A stretch of 64,000 bases of DNA from Bosea sp. Tri-49 (lineage in GTDB: Bacteria > Pseudomonadota > Alphaproteobacteria > Rhizobiales > Beijerinckiaceae). The DNA is taken from NCBI RefSeq assembly GCF_003952665.1, contig NZ_CP017946.1, positions 1,984,001 to 2,048,000 of the forward strand, written 5' to 3'. The position numbers and the translations under genes are program-made. This document shows positions 43,514 to 54,245 of the stretch, one piece after another. Within the stretch, counting starts at the first letter, position 1; each line of letters starts with the position of its first letter. The notes under the pieces are model-generated. The model was not told the origin of the DNA. It ran no database searches and was given only the letters and a program-made list of their open reading frames with translations.

Positions 43514-44887
43514 ATGGCGAAGCAGGAACGATCGCTCAGCGAACTCTATGGCGACGATCCGGAACGCGGCGACGCTCTGGCCTTCGGCCGCCGTACCGGC
43601 TCCTCGCGCCGCGGATTCCTCGGTGGCGCCGGACTCGTAACGATGGGCGCCGCCGTCGGCGGCACGATCCCGTTCTCGGACCAGATGCCGGCCGGGCTGA
43701 TTCCAGCCGCGCTGGCGCAGGGAGCACCGCCCGCCTCCCCCGCCCCATCCTCGGCTCCGACAGCGGCCGCTGCACCGAAGGGGCCGCAATTGCTCGACTT
43801 CCCGGGCAAGGCCAAGGGCCTCGTCCTGCTCGGCGACCGGCCACTCGTCGCCGAGACACCGGAACACCTGCTCGATGACGACACCACGCCGTTCGACAAG
43901 TTCTTTGTCCGCAACAACGGCCTGACGCCGGACGAGTTCAAGGAGGGCGATGCCTGGGAGTTTTCGATCGACGGCGAGGTCAACACACCGCTGAAGCTCA
44001 AGCTCGGCGAGCTCAAGCAGAAGTTCACGCACAAGACCTATCGCATGGTGCTGGAATGCGGCGGCAATGGCCGCTCCTTCTTCCAGCCACAGGCGCGCGG
44101 CAACCAGTGGACCAATGGCGGCGCCGGCTGCGCCGAATGGACCGGCGTGCCGCTCGCCGATGTGCTGCAGAGCGCCGGCATCAAGTCGAGCGCCGTCCAT
44201 ACCGGCAATTACGGCGCCGACCAGCATCTCTCCGGTGATCCAAGCAAGGATGCGATCTCGCGCGGCGTGCCGATCGCGGCGGCGCTGGAGCCGCATGCGC
44301 TGCTGGTCTGGGCGATGAACGGCCAGCCGCTCCCGGCCATCCATGGCGGGCCGCTGCGGGTGGTCATCCCCGGCTTCCCGGCCTCGGTCTCGCATAAATG
44401 GCTGAAGCGCATCGCCATCCGCGACAAGGAGCATGACGGCCAGGGCATGGGCGGCACCTCCTATTCGGTCGCGATCAAGCCGATGATCCCCGGCGGCAAG
44501 ACCGACGATGCCAACATGCGCACCATGACCGACATGCCGGTGCGCGGCATCATCACCAATCCGGCGAATGGCACGCGCATCGCAGCCGGCACGCGCAAGC
44601 TCGCACTGCGCGGCGCCGCCTGGGACGGGCATGAGGGCGTCTCACGCGTCGATGTCTCGATCGACTTTGGCGCGACCTGGCAGCCGGCCAAGGCGGCCGA
44701 GCCGCGCAACCGCTATGACTGGCGGCGCTGGACGGCCGAGGTCGAGCTGCCCTCCGACGGCTATTACGAGCTCTGGGTCCGCGCGACCGACAGCAAGGGC
44801 CGCGGGCAGCCGCATGTGGCCGGCGGCTGGAACCCGCAAGGCTACGGTGCCAACCCGATGCACCGGGTCGCGGTGCTGGTCGGGTGA
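43514..44887 (+). CDS. sorA: Sulfite dehydrogenase molybdenum subunit (SorA/SoxC type)
   Basis: A 457-residue periplasmic molybdoenzyme that oxidises sulfite to sulfate. A Tat signal (SSRRGFLGGAGLVTMGAAVGG) is followed by a Pro/Ala-rich linker. The molybdopterin domain has the Mo-ligand Cys in MVLECGGNGRSFF at about residue 182, GAGCAEWTGVPLADVL, and the anion-site segment GGPLRVVIPGFPASVSHKWLKRI. The C-terminal dimerisation domain (ALRGAAWDGHEGVSRVDVSIDFGATWQPA) completes the sulfite-oxidase fold. RBS GAAGGAGAAAATC precedes ATG. Its stop overlaps the start of the cytochrome gene. Confidence 0.94.
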   Translation: MAKQERSLSELYGDDPERGDALAFGRRTGSSRRGFLGGAGLVTMGAAVGGTIPFSDQMPAGLIPAALAQGAPPASPAPSSAPTAAAAPKGPQLLDFPGKAKGLVLLGDRPLVAETPEHLLDDDTTPFDKFFVRNNGLTPDEFKEGDAWEFSIDGEVNTPLKLKLGELKQKFTHKTYRMVLECGGNGRSFFQPQARGNQWTNGGAGCAEWTGVPLADVLQSAGIKSSAVHTGNYGADQHLSGDPSKDAISRGVPIAAALEPHALLVWAMNGQPLPAIHGGPLRVVIPGFPASVSHKWLKRIAIRDKEHDGQGMGGTSYSVAIKPMIPGGKTDDANMRTMTDMPVRGIITNPANGTRIAAGTRKLALRGAAWDGHEGVSRVDVSIDFGATWQPAKAAEPRNRYDWRRWTAEVELPSDGYYELWVRATDSKGRGQPHVAGGWNPQGYGANPMHRVAVLVG

Positions 44888-45252
44888 ACGCCATGATCGC
44901 GCGCATCCGCCGCACCGGGCTCATGCTCGGCGCGGGGTTTCTGGTCGCCGCATCGTCGGCGCTGGCACAGGCCCCTGCCCCGTCGGAGGAGACGCCGGAG
45001 ATGTTCCCGGCCGGGCCGAACCGCGACGAGGCCTTCTATGCCTGCGTCGCCTGCCACAACTTCAAGCTGGTCGCTGCCCAGGGGCTGAGCCGGGAGAAAT
45101 GGGGCGAGACGCTCGACTGGATGGTCACAAAGCACAACATGCCAGCTCTCGAAGCAGAAGAGCGCGGCAAGGTGTTGACCTATCTCGCCGAGACCTTCCC
45201 GGCCAAGGCGCCGGCCCAGCAGGGCGGGTGGAAGAACCCGTTCCTGAACTGA
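44884..45252 (+). CDS. sorB: Cytochrome c subunit of sulfite dehydrogenase (SorB-like)
   Basis: A 122-residue exported cytochrome c that would accept electrons from the molybdenum subunit. A signal peptide (IARIRRTGLMLGAGFLVAASSALAQ) is followed by the heme-binding CVACH at about residue 55 and the probable distal Met in KHNMPAL at about 84. The tail WKNPFLN is typical of SorB-like proteins. A GTG at 44884 overlaps the sorA stop (GTGA); an ATG nine bases later is an equal candidate. Tight coupling with sorA supports the heterodimer. Confidence 0.9.
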   Translation: MNAMIARIRRTGLMLGAGFLVAASSALAQAPAPSEETPEMFPAGPNRDEAFYACVACHNFKLVAAQGLSREKWGETLDWMVTKHNMPALEAEERGKVLTYLAETFPAKAPAQQGGWKNPFLN

Positions 45253-45267
45253 GGCGGCGCCTTTCGG

Positions 45268-45606
45268 TCAAAAGAACTTGAGCGCGACCACGCCGGCGAC
45301 GACCAGCGCGATGCCGAGCCAGCCGGCGGGGCGGATGCGCTGGCCGAAGGCGAGCGAGCCGACGACCGCCGTCAGCACCAGGCCGACGCCGCCCCAGACC
45401 GCGTAGGCGACCGAGAGGTCCATGCCGCGGATCGCCTGCGCCAGGGCGGCGAAGGCGCCGACGACACAGAGCACGCCGAGGGCGCCGACGAGCCGGTGCT
45501 TCAGCCCGTCGGAGATCTTGAGCAGGCTGGTGCCGATCACCTCGAGGGCGACGGCGAGCGCGAGCCAGGCAAGCGCGAAGGCTTGCGCGGAGGCGGCGAA
45601 GGTCAC
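45268..45606 (-). CDS. SMR family efflux protein, second subunit
   Basis: A 112-residue four-helix drug/metabolite transporter of the EmrE family. The first helix carries the essential Glu (ALAVALEVIGTSLLKISDG), and the third the signature MDLSVAYAVWGGVGLVLTAVVG. Its ATG overlaps the stop of the gene at 45603-45971 (ATGA), so the two SMR proteins are made together and may form an asymmetric heterodimer like MdtIJ. It converges with sorB, 15 bases away. Confidence 0.9.
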   Translation of the reverse strand: MTFAASAQAFALAWLALAVALEVIGTSLLKISDGLKHRLVGALGVLCVVGAFAALAQAIRGMDLSVAYAVWGGVGLVLTAVVGSLAFGQRIRPAGWLGIALVVAGVVALKFF

Positions 45607-45971
45607 ACCAGCCTCCGCTCATCCTCCTCGGGGGCCACATGGTCGGCTTCGTGACCGACGCCGCGTTCCAGCAGCACGATGCCGCCGATGATCAGGGCCA
45701 GTGCCAGGATGCGCGAAACCGTCAGGTGCTCGGCAAAGAAGGCATGGCCGATCAGGGCGATGCCGACAATGCCGAGGCCTTCCCAGACCGCGTAAGCGAC
45801 GGCCATGGGGATGACGCGCAGCGCGACGCTGAGCAGGGCGAAAGACAATCCGATCAGCATGAGCGGCAGGACCGCGACGAGGACCGGCGCCGCGACGAAG
45901 GCCTTCAGCGCCGACGTCGCGAGCAACTCGACGGCGATGGCCGCGAGCAGGATCAACCAATGAAAAGACAT
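45603..45971 (-). CDS. SMR family efflux protein, first subunit
   Basis: A 122-residue partner of the gene at 45268. Helix 1 has the Glu in AAIAVELLATSALKAF, helix 3 the motif VIPMAVAYAVWEGLGIVGIALIG with an extra Glu (VWEG) that the partner lacks (VWGG). The C-terminal tail is unusually acidic (GHEADHVAPEEDERRLV). Two-gene SMR systems export amines such as spermidine, quaternary cations or guanidinium derivatives. No strong ribosome-binding site precedes the ATG at 45971. Confidence 0.88.
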   Translation of the reverse strand: MSFHWLILLAAIAVELLATSALKAFVAAPVLVAVLPLMLIGLSFALLSVALRVIPMAVAYAVWEGLGIVGIALIGHAFFAEHLTVSRILALALIIGGIVLLERGVGHEADHVAPEEDERRLV

Positions 45972-46483
45972 AAGTCACACAGGGGCGCTGGCCCAGGCGC
46001 AGGCGGCGCGGGTGCGGCGTCTGCGGGGTGCGCATCGTTAGCGTTTGAAAGACGATGTTCGAGATGAAGGGAGCACTCAGGCTTTCGCCGAAGGCCAGCA
46101 CACCACCATGCCCAAATGTTACGGAAATACCCGTGGGCAAAGTCGATAAAATATGTGCTTCTCAGACACTCATCGGAGCCTAAATGCCTGAATCTATGCT
46201 TTTTGTCAACTCGACCATAACTTTCGCGGTACTTTTCGACCCATTTTCGACCGGCGAGGCCCCCAGCTAATACCTTGAAGGCCCGAGCGAAAATCGCCCT
46301 TTCTCCAACCGTGAAAAATCTCTCTCAAAGACGCAGCTTCAGGCCGCTCGCAATGCGCCGAATTCACGTCAAATCCCGATCGCTTCCGCAGAGTCCGATT
46401 AAGTCTTCCGAGAGCAATTTGCGCTAGGTCACGATGGCTTTCAGCGTGGCTGTATCAGTCGCCGCGCGCGAGGACTGGACGAG
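45972..46483. other. Long divergent gap between the SMR pair and the polysaccharide initiating gene
   Basis: About 510 bases without a convincing gene. The left part is GC-rich (GGCGCGGGTGCGGCGTCTGC). The middle, about 46140-46330, is AT-richer and contains two ACTTTTCGACC/ATTTTCGACC repeats near 46232-46252. It must hold the promoters of both the SMR pair and the wcaJ-type gene, the latter with a leader of up to 350 bases. I saw no recognised riboswitch. Confidence 0.5.
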
Positions 46484-48025
46484 ATGGGCGCTTTCGACGT
46501 TCGCGACCTGATCAAGGCGGATTCGGCCGGCACGGCGCCGACCAGCGGAGAGGCCTCCGGCACGAGGGCCTTCCATCCGCTGGCCGAGCGCATCGCCGCC
46601 ATGCCGGTCAAGCAGACGCTGTCTCCGGTGCTGATCGAGGGGCTGGTGCGCCTCGCCGACGTGCTGGTGATCCTCGGCGTCGGCGGGCTGGTCTTCGCAT
46701 TCTACGTCGCCGGCGCGGTCGACTACATCCTGCCCTATCAGGTCACCGTGCCGCTGATGGCGATCGGCGCGCTCGCCGTCTTCCAGGCGCTGCACCTCTA
46801 CCATGTCGGCGCGCTGCGCAACTTCATCACCATGGCGGTGCGGATCACCGCCGGCTGGACCGTGCTGTTCCTGCTGGCGCTCGCCGGCTTCTTCTTCCTC
46901 AAGGTCGGCGACCAGGTCTCGCGTGTCTGGCTCGCGGGGTTCTACACAGTCGGCCTCGTGCTGCTGCTCGCCGAACGACTGACGGTCTCGCTCATCGTGC
47001 TGCGCCTCACCCGGATGGGCCGGCTCGAGCGGCGCACCGCGATCGTCGGCGGCGGTCCGGCTGGCGAGGAGCTGATCAAGGCGCTCGAGGCCCAGCGCGA
47101 CACGGGCTTTCGCATCTGCGGCGTGTTCGACGATCGCAATGACGAGCGCTCGCCCGATCTCGTCGCCGGCTACCCCAAGCTCGGCACGATCGACGATCTC
47201 GTCGAGTTCGCGCGCCGCACCAAGCTCGACCTCGTGATCTTCACCTTGCCGATCTCGGCCGAGGCGCGGCTGCTCGCCATGCTGCGCAAGCTCTGGGTGC
47301 TGCCGATCGATATCCGGCTCTCGGCCCATATGTCGAAGCTTCGCTTCCGGCCGCGTTCCTACTCCTATATCGGCGCCGTCCCGGTCCTCGACGTGTTCGA
47401 CCGGCCGATCGCCGACTGGGACATCGTCGTCAAATGGGTGTTCGACAAGATCGTCGGCACATTGGCGCTGATCGCGCTCTCGCCGCTGATGCTGGCGACC
47501 GCCGTCGCGGTCAAGCTCAACTCCAGGGGCCCGGTGCTGTTCCGGCAGAAGCGCTACGGCTTCAACAATGAGATGATTGAAGTGCTGAAATTCCGCTCGC
47601 TCTATCATGAGATGAGCGACTTCACCGCCGCCAAGCAGGTCACCAAGGATGACCCCCGCGTCACCCGCGTCGGCCGCTTCATCCGCAAGACCTCGATCGA
47701 CGAATTGCCGCAGCTGCTCAACGTCGTGTTCAAGGGCAATCTCTCGCTGGTCGGCCCGCGCCCGCACGCGGTCCACGCGACCATGCAGAACCGCGCCTAT
47801 GAGCAGGTCGTCGATGGCTACTTCGCCCGCCACAAGGTCAAGCCCGGCATCACCGGCTGGGCCCAGGTCCATGGCTGGCGCGGCGAGACGGACACGGAGG
47901 ACAAGATCCAGCGCCGCGTCGAGCACGATCTCTACTACATCGAGAACTGGTCGGTGCTGCTCGACCTCTACATCCTGATCAAGACGCCGTTCTCGCTGAT
48001 GACCAAGAACGAGAACGCCTATTGA
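46484..48025 (+). CDS. Undecaprenyl-phosphate glucose phosphotransferase (WcaJ/PssY-like)
   Basis: A 513-residue inner-membrane enzyme that starts polysaccharide repeat units by moving a hexose-1-phosphate to undecaprenyl phosphate. Four hydrophobic segments fall in residues 55-180. A CoA-binding-3-like Rossmann region ([36 protein letters not shown]) is followed by the bacterial sugar transferase domain: [76 protein letters not shown] and [24 protein letters not shown] precedes ATG. It opens the second polysaccharide block. Confidence 0.94.
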   Translation: MGAFDVRDLIKADSAGTAPTSGEASGTRAFHPLAERIAAMPVKQTLSPVLIEGLVRLADVLVILGVGGLVFAFYVAGAVDYILPYQVTVPLMAIGALAVFQALHLYHVGALRNFITMAVRITAGWTVLFLLALAGFFFLKVGDQVSRVWLAGFYTVGLVLLLAERLTVSLIVLRLTRMGRLERRTAIVGGGPAGEELIKALEAQRDTGFRICGVFDDRNDERSPDLVAGYPKLGTIDDLVEFARRTKLDLVIFTLPISAEARLLAMLRKLWVLPIDIRLSAHMSKLRFRPRSYSYIGAVPVLDVFDRPIADWDIVVKWVFDKIVGTLALIALSPLMLATAVAVKLNSRGPVLFRQKRYGFNNEMIEVLKFRSLYHEMSDFTAAKQVTKDDPRVTRVGRFIRKTSIDELPQLLNVVFKGNLSLVGPRPHAVHATMQNRAYEQVVDGYFARHKVKPGITGWAQVHGWRGETDTEDKIQRRVEHDLYYIENWSVLLDLYILIKTPFSLMTKNENAY

Positions 48026-49275
48026 GCGCGCTGACACAGGGGCAAGACGGTGACGTTGGCCGCCGGCGGCTGACGATCTCTCATGCCGCGATCAAGCGTG
48101 GCACGCTGTGGCTGCTGCTGGCGGTGAGCTTCGTCGCGCTGATCGAGCCCTCCCCTTACGAATTCGTCTTCCCGATCACGCTGCTCGTTTTCGCGCTCAC
48201 CGGCATCCGTTTCTCCCAGAAGCTGCTGCCCATGGCGGTGCTGCTGCTCGTCTACAATATCGGCGGCGTGATCGCGCTGATCCCCTGGATGGACGAGTCG
48301 GCCTCGGTACGCTTCACCGCGGTCTCGGTCTATCTGATGATCACTGCGATCTTCTTCGCGGCGATCATGGCGGAGGATCCGCTCGGCCGGCTGGAGACGC
48401 TGCGCAAGGGCTATCTCTTCGCCGCCTGGTGCGCGGGTCTTGCCGCGGTTCTCGGCTATTTCGATGTCGGCGGCCTTTCCGGCGTGTTCACCTACGCTTC
48501 CCGGGCATCGGGCACGTTCAAGGACCCGAACGTGCTCGGGCCCTTCCTGGTGCTGCCGCTGATCTATCTGCTGCACGCGGTGCTCATCGGCCGCATCGGG
48601 CTGGTGAAGGGCTTTCTCCTGTTGAGCATCCCGCTGCTGGCGCTGTTCCTGTCGTTCTCTCGCGGCGCCTGGGTCAATCTCGCGGCGTCGGTACTGCTGA
48701 TGACGGGGCTGACCTTCCTGACCTCGACCAGCACGTCGCAGCGCGCCCGCATCGTCTTCCTGACCCTGGTCATGCTGGTGCTGGTGGTGGTGGCGCTGCT
48801 GGTCGCGCTCTCCTTCGAGAACATCCGCAGCGTCTTCGAGATTCGTGCCAGCCTGGACCAGGATTACGACCAGGGCGTCACCGGTCGCTTCGGCAGCCAG
48901 TTGCGCTCGATCCCGATGCTGCTGGAGCTGCCGAACGGCTTCGGACCGCTGCGCTTCCGTTTCACCTTCCCGGAAGACCCGCACAACGTCTACATCAACG
49001 GCTTCGCCTCCTATGGCTGGCTCGGCGGCTTCGCATATCTCGCGCTCACGGCCGCGACCTGCATTGCCGGCTGGCGTGCCGTGTTCCGCCGCACGCCGTG
49101 GCAGGGACATGCGATCGTGCTCTGGTCGGTGCTGTTCATCACGATCCTGCAGGGCGTGCAGATCGACACAGACCATTGGCGGCATTTCTATTTGCTGCTC
49201 GGCCTGATCTGGGGGCTGGCGGCCTTGCCTTCACCCGTTGCGAGCGATCAGCGCTCCTTGCGGACGACGACATAG
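48022..49275 (+). CDS. O-antigen ligase/polymerase-like membrane protein
   Basis: A 417-residue polytopic protein with about ten transmembrane segments. The family signature region is ALFLSFSRGAWVNLAASVLLMTGL at about residues 207-230, and a periplasmic loop includes TGRFGSQLRSIPMLLELPNGFGPLRFRFTFPEDPHNVYINGFASYGWLGG with the conserved His (HNVY). It probably polymerises repeat units or ligates them to a carrier. Its TTG start overlaps the wcaJ stop (TTGA), indicating translational coupling. The 3-prime end overlaps the convergent methyltransferase gene by 28 bases. Confidence 0.9.
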   Translation: MSALTQGQDGDVGRRRLTISHAAIKRGTLWLLLAVSFVALIEPSPYEFVFPITLLVFALTGIRFSQKLLPMAVLLLVYNIGGVIALIPWMDESASVRFTAVSVYLMITAIFFAAIMAEDPLGRLETLRKGYLFAAWCAGLAAVLGYFDVGGLSGVFTYASRASGTFKDPNVLGPFLVLPLIYLLHAVLIGRIGLVKGFLLLSIPLLALFLSFSRGAWVNLAASVLLMTGLTFLTSTSTSQRARIVFLTLVMLVLVVVALLVALSFENIRSVFEIRASLDQDYDQGVTGRFGSQLRSIPMLLELPNGFGPLRFRFTFPEDPHNVYINGFASYGWLGGFAYLALTAATCIAGWRAVFRRTPWQGHAIVLWSVLFITILQGVQIDTDHWRHFYLLLGLIWGLAALPSPVASDQRSLRTTT

Positions 49276-50060
49276 GCGTAGGTCGTCACGAAACGCCAAT
49301 CCGCCTTGGCGGCGAGCTGGTTGAAAGCTGCGTCGAGGCCGCGCAGGCCGGGCATGCGCTTGAAATACTCATGTCCCCAAAAGGCCTGGATGTGGATGTC
49401 GCGGAAGCCGGCTCGCTGCAGCATCGGCTCGAGCGCCGCGCTGCTGCCGCGGCAGCGATCGTAATAGGCCGGAAAGAATGGGGCGTTGCCACCATCGCGA
49501 CGCGCCGGGTAGAGCGCCTGCACGATCGCGTGCGAGGCCTTCTTCGGCAAGATGTGGTTGAGCGCGAAGACCGGCGCCCACAAGGTCGGGAAGAAGGCGA
49601 GGCCGATGCCGCCCGGCGCCAGTAAGGCGTGGATGTTGCTCCAGGCGCGCTCGACGTCATGGACATGCTCGAAGACCATGCGCGAGACCATCATATCGAA
49701 GCCGCCGCGGGCGATATCGGGCTCGGAAAGATCGCCCGCGATATCGAAGCAGGCGGTGCGCAGGCCGTCCGGCGTCAAGGCGAGTTCGCCGGCGTCGATG
49801 TCGTTGACGACGAGGTCGAGCCCGTAGCGACGCGCCTCCTCCACGGTGAAGAGGGGATCGCGACCGCCACCAATCTCGCAGAGCCGCTGCAGGCCGAACT
49901 GGTGCATCAGCGCGAGGATAGTCGCCTCGTAGTGATCCCAGGCCCAGCTGGAATGCCAGTCGGGCTGGAGCCCGGCGAAGAAACTCTCGAGCGAGCCTCG
50001 GCCCGTCGCGGCGGCGCCCTGCGGCCGCTGCGGCCGACGATCGGCCAAGGCCATCGACAT
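49248..50060 (-). CDS. Class I SAM-dependent methyltransferase
   Basis: A 270-residue soluble methyltransferase. The SAM-binding motif I region is LQRLCEIGGGRDPLFTVEEARRYGLDLVVNDID at about residues 55-87. Later motifs are FDMMVSRMVFEHVHDVERAWSNIHALLAPGGIGLAFFP. It resembles type 11 methyltransferases found in cell-surface polysaccharide regions, so it may cap or decorate a sugar, though it is on the opposite strand. ATG at 50060 was chosen; an upstream start at 50135 adds a stretch without family character. Confidence 0.85.
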   Translation of the reverse strand: MSMALADRRPQRPQGAAATGRGSLESFFAGLQPDWHSSWAWDHYEATILALMHQFGLQRLCEIGGGRDPLFTVEEARRYGLDLVVNDIDAGELALTPDGLRTACFDIAGDLSEPDIARGGFDMMVSRMVFEHVHDVERAWSNIHALLAPGGIGLAFFPTLWAPVFALNHILPKKASHAIVQALYPARRDGGNAPFFPAYYDRCRGSSAALEPMLQRAGFRDIHIQAFWGHEYFKRMPGLRGLDAAFNQLAAKADWRFVTTYAYVVVRKER

Positions 50061-50206
50061 GACGGTATGTCCCGCTTCCGCTGTGAGACAATGACCCTGC
50101 CCGTGAGGCCGGAGCAACGCAATCACAGCCCTCAAAAGCGGTTAACATGCGATTGGCCCGGGCCACCCCGAAACGAGAGGCGCATTCCTTCCGAACGTCC
50201 TGCGCC

Positions 50207-52256
<2,050 letters not shown>

Positions 52257-52260
<4 letters not shown>

Positions 52261-53117
52261 AGATCCTTTCGCAGGCGCGGATCGAGCAGATCGCGCAGGC
52301 CGTCGCCGACCAGTTGCAGCGACAGGACGGTCAGCACGATCGCGGCGCCGGGGAAGAGCATCATCCAGTCGGCCTGGCCGATATATTGCCGCCCGCCGGC
52401 GATCATCGTGCCCCAGGTCGGGACCTCCGGGCTGACGCCGACGCCGAGGAAGGACAGGCTCGCCTCCGCCAGCATCGCATAGGCGAAGATGAAGCTGGCC
52501 TGGACCAGAATCGGCGAGACCAGGTTGCGCAGGACATGGCGCGTCATGATCCGCCAGGTCGGCACGCCGAGCGCCCGCGCCGCCTCGACATAGGGCAGCT
52601 CGCGGATGATCAGCGTCGAGGCCCGCACGATGCGGGCGAGGCGCGGCGCATAGACGATGCCGAGCGCGACGATGACGGTTGCGAGCGAGGGGCCGAGCGC
52701 CGCCACCAGCGAGATCGCCAGCAGGATATCGGGGAAGGCCATCATCGCGTCGATGATGCGGGCGATCACGCCGTCGAACCGGCGGAAGAAGCCGGCCATC
52801 AGGCCGAGCGTGATGCCGAGGACAGCGGCGAGCGCGGTTGCAGCCATGCCGACCAGCAGCGAGAGCTGGCCGGCATAGATCGTGCGGCTGAAGACGTCGC
52901 GCCCGAACTCATCGGTGCCGAAGAACCAGCGCTCGCTCGGCGGCTTCAGGCGGTTGACCACCGAGAGCCGGCTCGGCGAGTAGGGCGCGATCAGTGGAGC
53001 TAGGATCGCCAGCAGCGCAATGACGGTGAGGATGATGAGGCCGATCAGCAGCGTCTTGCGCTGCAGGATCAGGCTGGCGAGCCGCGGGCGGCTGGCGGGA
53101 GCGGAGGAGGCGGCCAT
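52257..53117 (-). CDS. ABC transporter permease (DppC/OppC class)
   Basis: A 286-residue inner-membrane permease with about six transmembrane segments. The start contains an OppC N-terminal region (PLIAPYSPSRLSVVNRLKPPSERWFFGTDEFGRDVFSRTIYAGQLSLLVG). The EAA-type cytoplasmic loop reads VEAARALGVPTWRIMTRHVLRN. ATG at 53117 overlaps the TGA of the preceding permease by one base. It forms the channel with the DppB-class subunit. Confidence 0.95.
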
Positions 53118-54058
53118 CAGTAGCGCACCCTCGGATCGATCGCGAGATAGAGCATGTCGATCAGGAAATTGATCAGCACATAGAGGGCGGCGATGACGAG
53201 GAGCGCGCCCTGGATCACCGGATAGTCGCGGCGCAGCACCGCCGAGACGACGAGATTGCCGATGCCCGGCAGGCTGAACACCGTCTCCGTCACCACCGCG
53301 CCCGAGATCAGCAGCGCCGCGGTGAGGCCGACCACGGTCAGCACCGGGATCAGGGCGTTCTTGAAGGCGTGCTTCATCACCACGCCCCATTCGCCCATCC
53401 CCTTCGAGCGGGCGGTGCGGACATAGTCGTCGTTCAGCACGTCGAGCATCGAAGCGCGGGTGAAGCGGGTGATCAGCGCCGAGGAGACGATGCCGAGCGC
53501 CAAGGCCGGCAGGACGAGGTGGCGGAGCCGCTCGAGGAAGGAGGCATCGGGGCCGCCATAGCCGGAGGCCGGCATCCAGCCATAGCGGACGGCGAAGACC
53601 TGGATCAGGATCAGGCCGAGCCAGAAGCTCGGAATGCTCGCGGCGAACATGGCGAAGGTGGTCGCGACCTGGTCGAACAGCGAACCGCGCTTATAGGCCG
53701 AGAGGATGCCGACCGGCAGTGCGATCGCACTGGCGATCAGGATCGAGAACAGAGTCAGGAAGAAGGTCGGCTCGGCCCGTTCGGCGAGCGCGCTCAGCAC
53801 GGGCATGTTGAGGAAGATCGACTGACCGAGATCGCCGCGCAGGAGCTGGCCGAGGAACAGCACGTATTGCGTCGGCAAGGATTGATCGAGCCCGAGCCGG
53901 CTGCGCAGGCCGGCGATGTCTGCGGCCGTCGCGTCAGGGCCGAGCATGACGGCGGCCGGGTCGCCGGGGGCGACGCGGACGATGACGAAGACGATCGTCA
54001 CGACGGTGAACATCACCGCCAGCATGCCGAGGATGCGCTGCATCACATATCGTGTCAT
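53117..54058 (-). CDS. ABC transporter permease (DppB/OppB class)
   Basis: A 313-residue inner-membrane permease. The start MTRYVMQRILGMLAVMFTVVTIVFVIVRVAPGDPA is the OppB N-terminal domain, and the coupling loop is DYVRTARSKGMGEWGVVMKHAFKNALIPVLTVVG. It is separated from the upstream binding-protein gene by 187 bases full of hairpins, whereas the four downstream transporter genes overlap each other. This suggests a step in transcript abundance between the binding protein and the membrane subunits. Confidence 0.95.
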   Translation of the reverse strand: MTRYVMQRILGMLAVMFTVVTIVFVIVRVAPGDPAAVMLGPDATAADIAGLRSRLGLDQSLPTQYVLFLGQLLRGDLGQSIFLNMPVLSALAERAEPTFFLTLFSILIASAIALPVGILSAYKRGSLFDQVATTFAMFAASIPSFWLGLILIQVFAVRYGWMPASGYGGPDASFLERLRHLVLPALALGIVSSALITRFTRASMLDVLNDDYVRTARSKGMGEWGVVMKHAFKNALIPVLTVVGLTAALLISGAVVTETVFSLPGIGNLVVSAVLRRDYPVIQGALLVIAALYVLINFLIDMLYLAIDPRVRY

Positions 54059-54109
54059 CGCGTGCCGATCCTCCCTGTCGTGTTTTGCTGAGGCGTTCGC
54101 CTAATTCTG

Positions 54110-54240
54110 GTCATCCCGGACGCTGCGAAGCGGCGAGCCGGGATCCATGCCGGAACAGTTCAGGCATGGGTCCCGGGTCTCCCTGCGGTCGCCCGGGACG
54201 ACCCGTGCTTGGTCGGGAGCAGTCAGAAACTGCTCCCGAT
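54110..54240. repeat. Intercistronic hairpin cluster between binding-protein and permease genes
   Basis: Directly after the binding-protein stop lies CGGGAGCAGT-CAGAA-ACTGCTCCCG (54214-54238, 10-base arms). Beyond it is a composite palindrome: GTCCCGGG...CCCGGGAC (54170-54199), GGATCCATGCC...GGCATGGGTCC with one mismatch, and TCCCGG...CCGGGA from 54114. No T-run follows, so a stabilising or partial-stop role is more likely than full termination. Confidence 0.7.
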
Positions 54241-54245
54241 GCGCC

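Noticed and set aside
45972..46140. Guanidine riboswitch (ykkC or mini-ykkC) before the SMR pair
   Set aside because: A single CCCACGGG-like stretch near 46130 resembles one mini-ykkC loop, but the second hairpin and spacing are absent.
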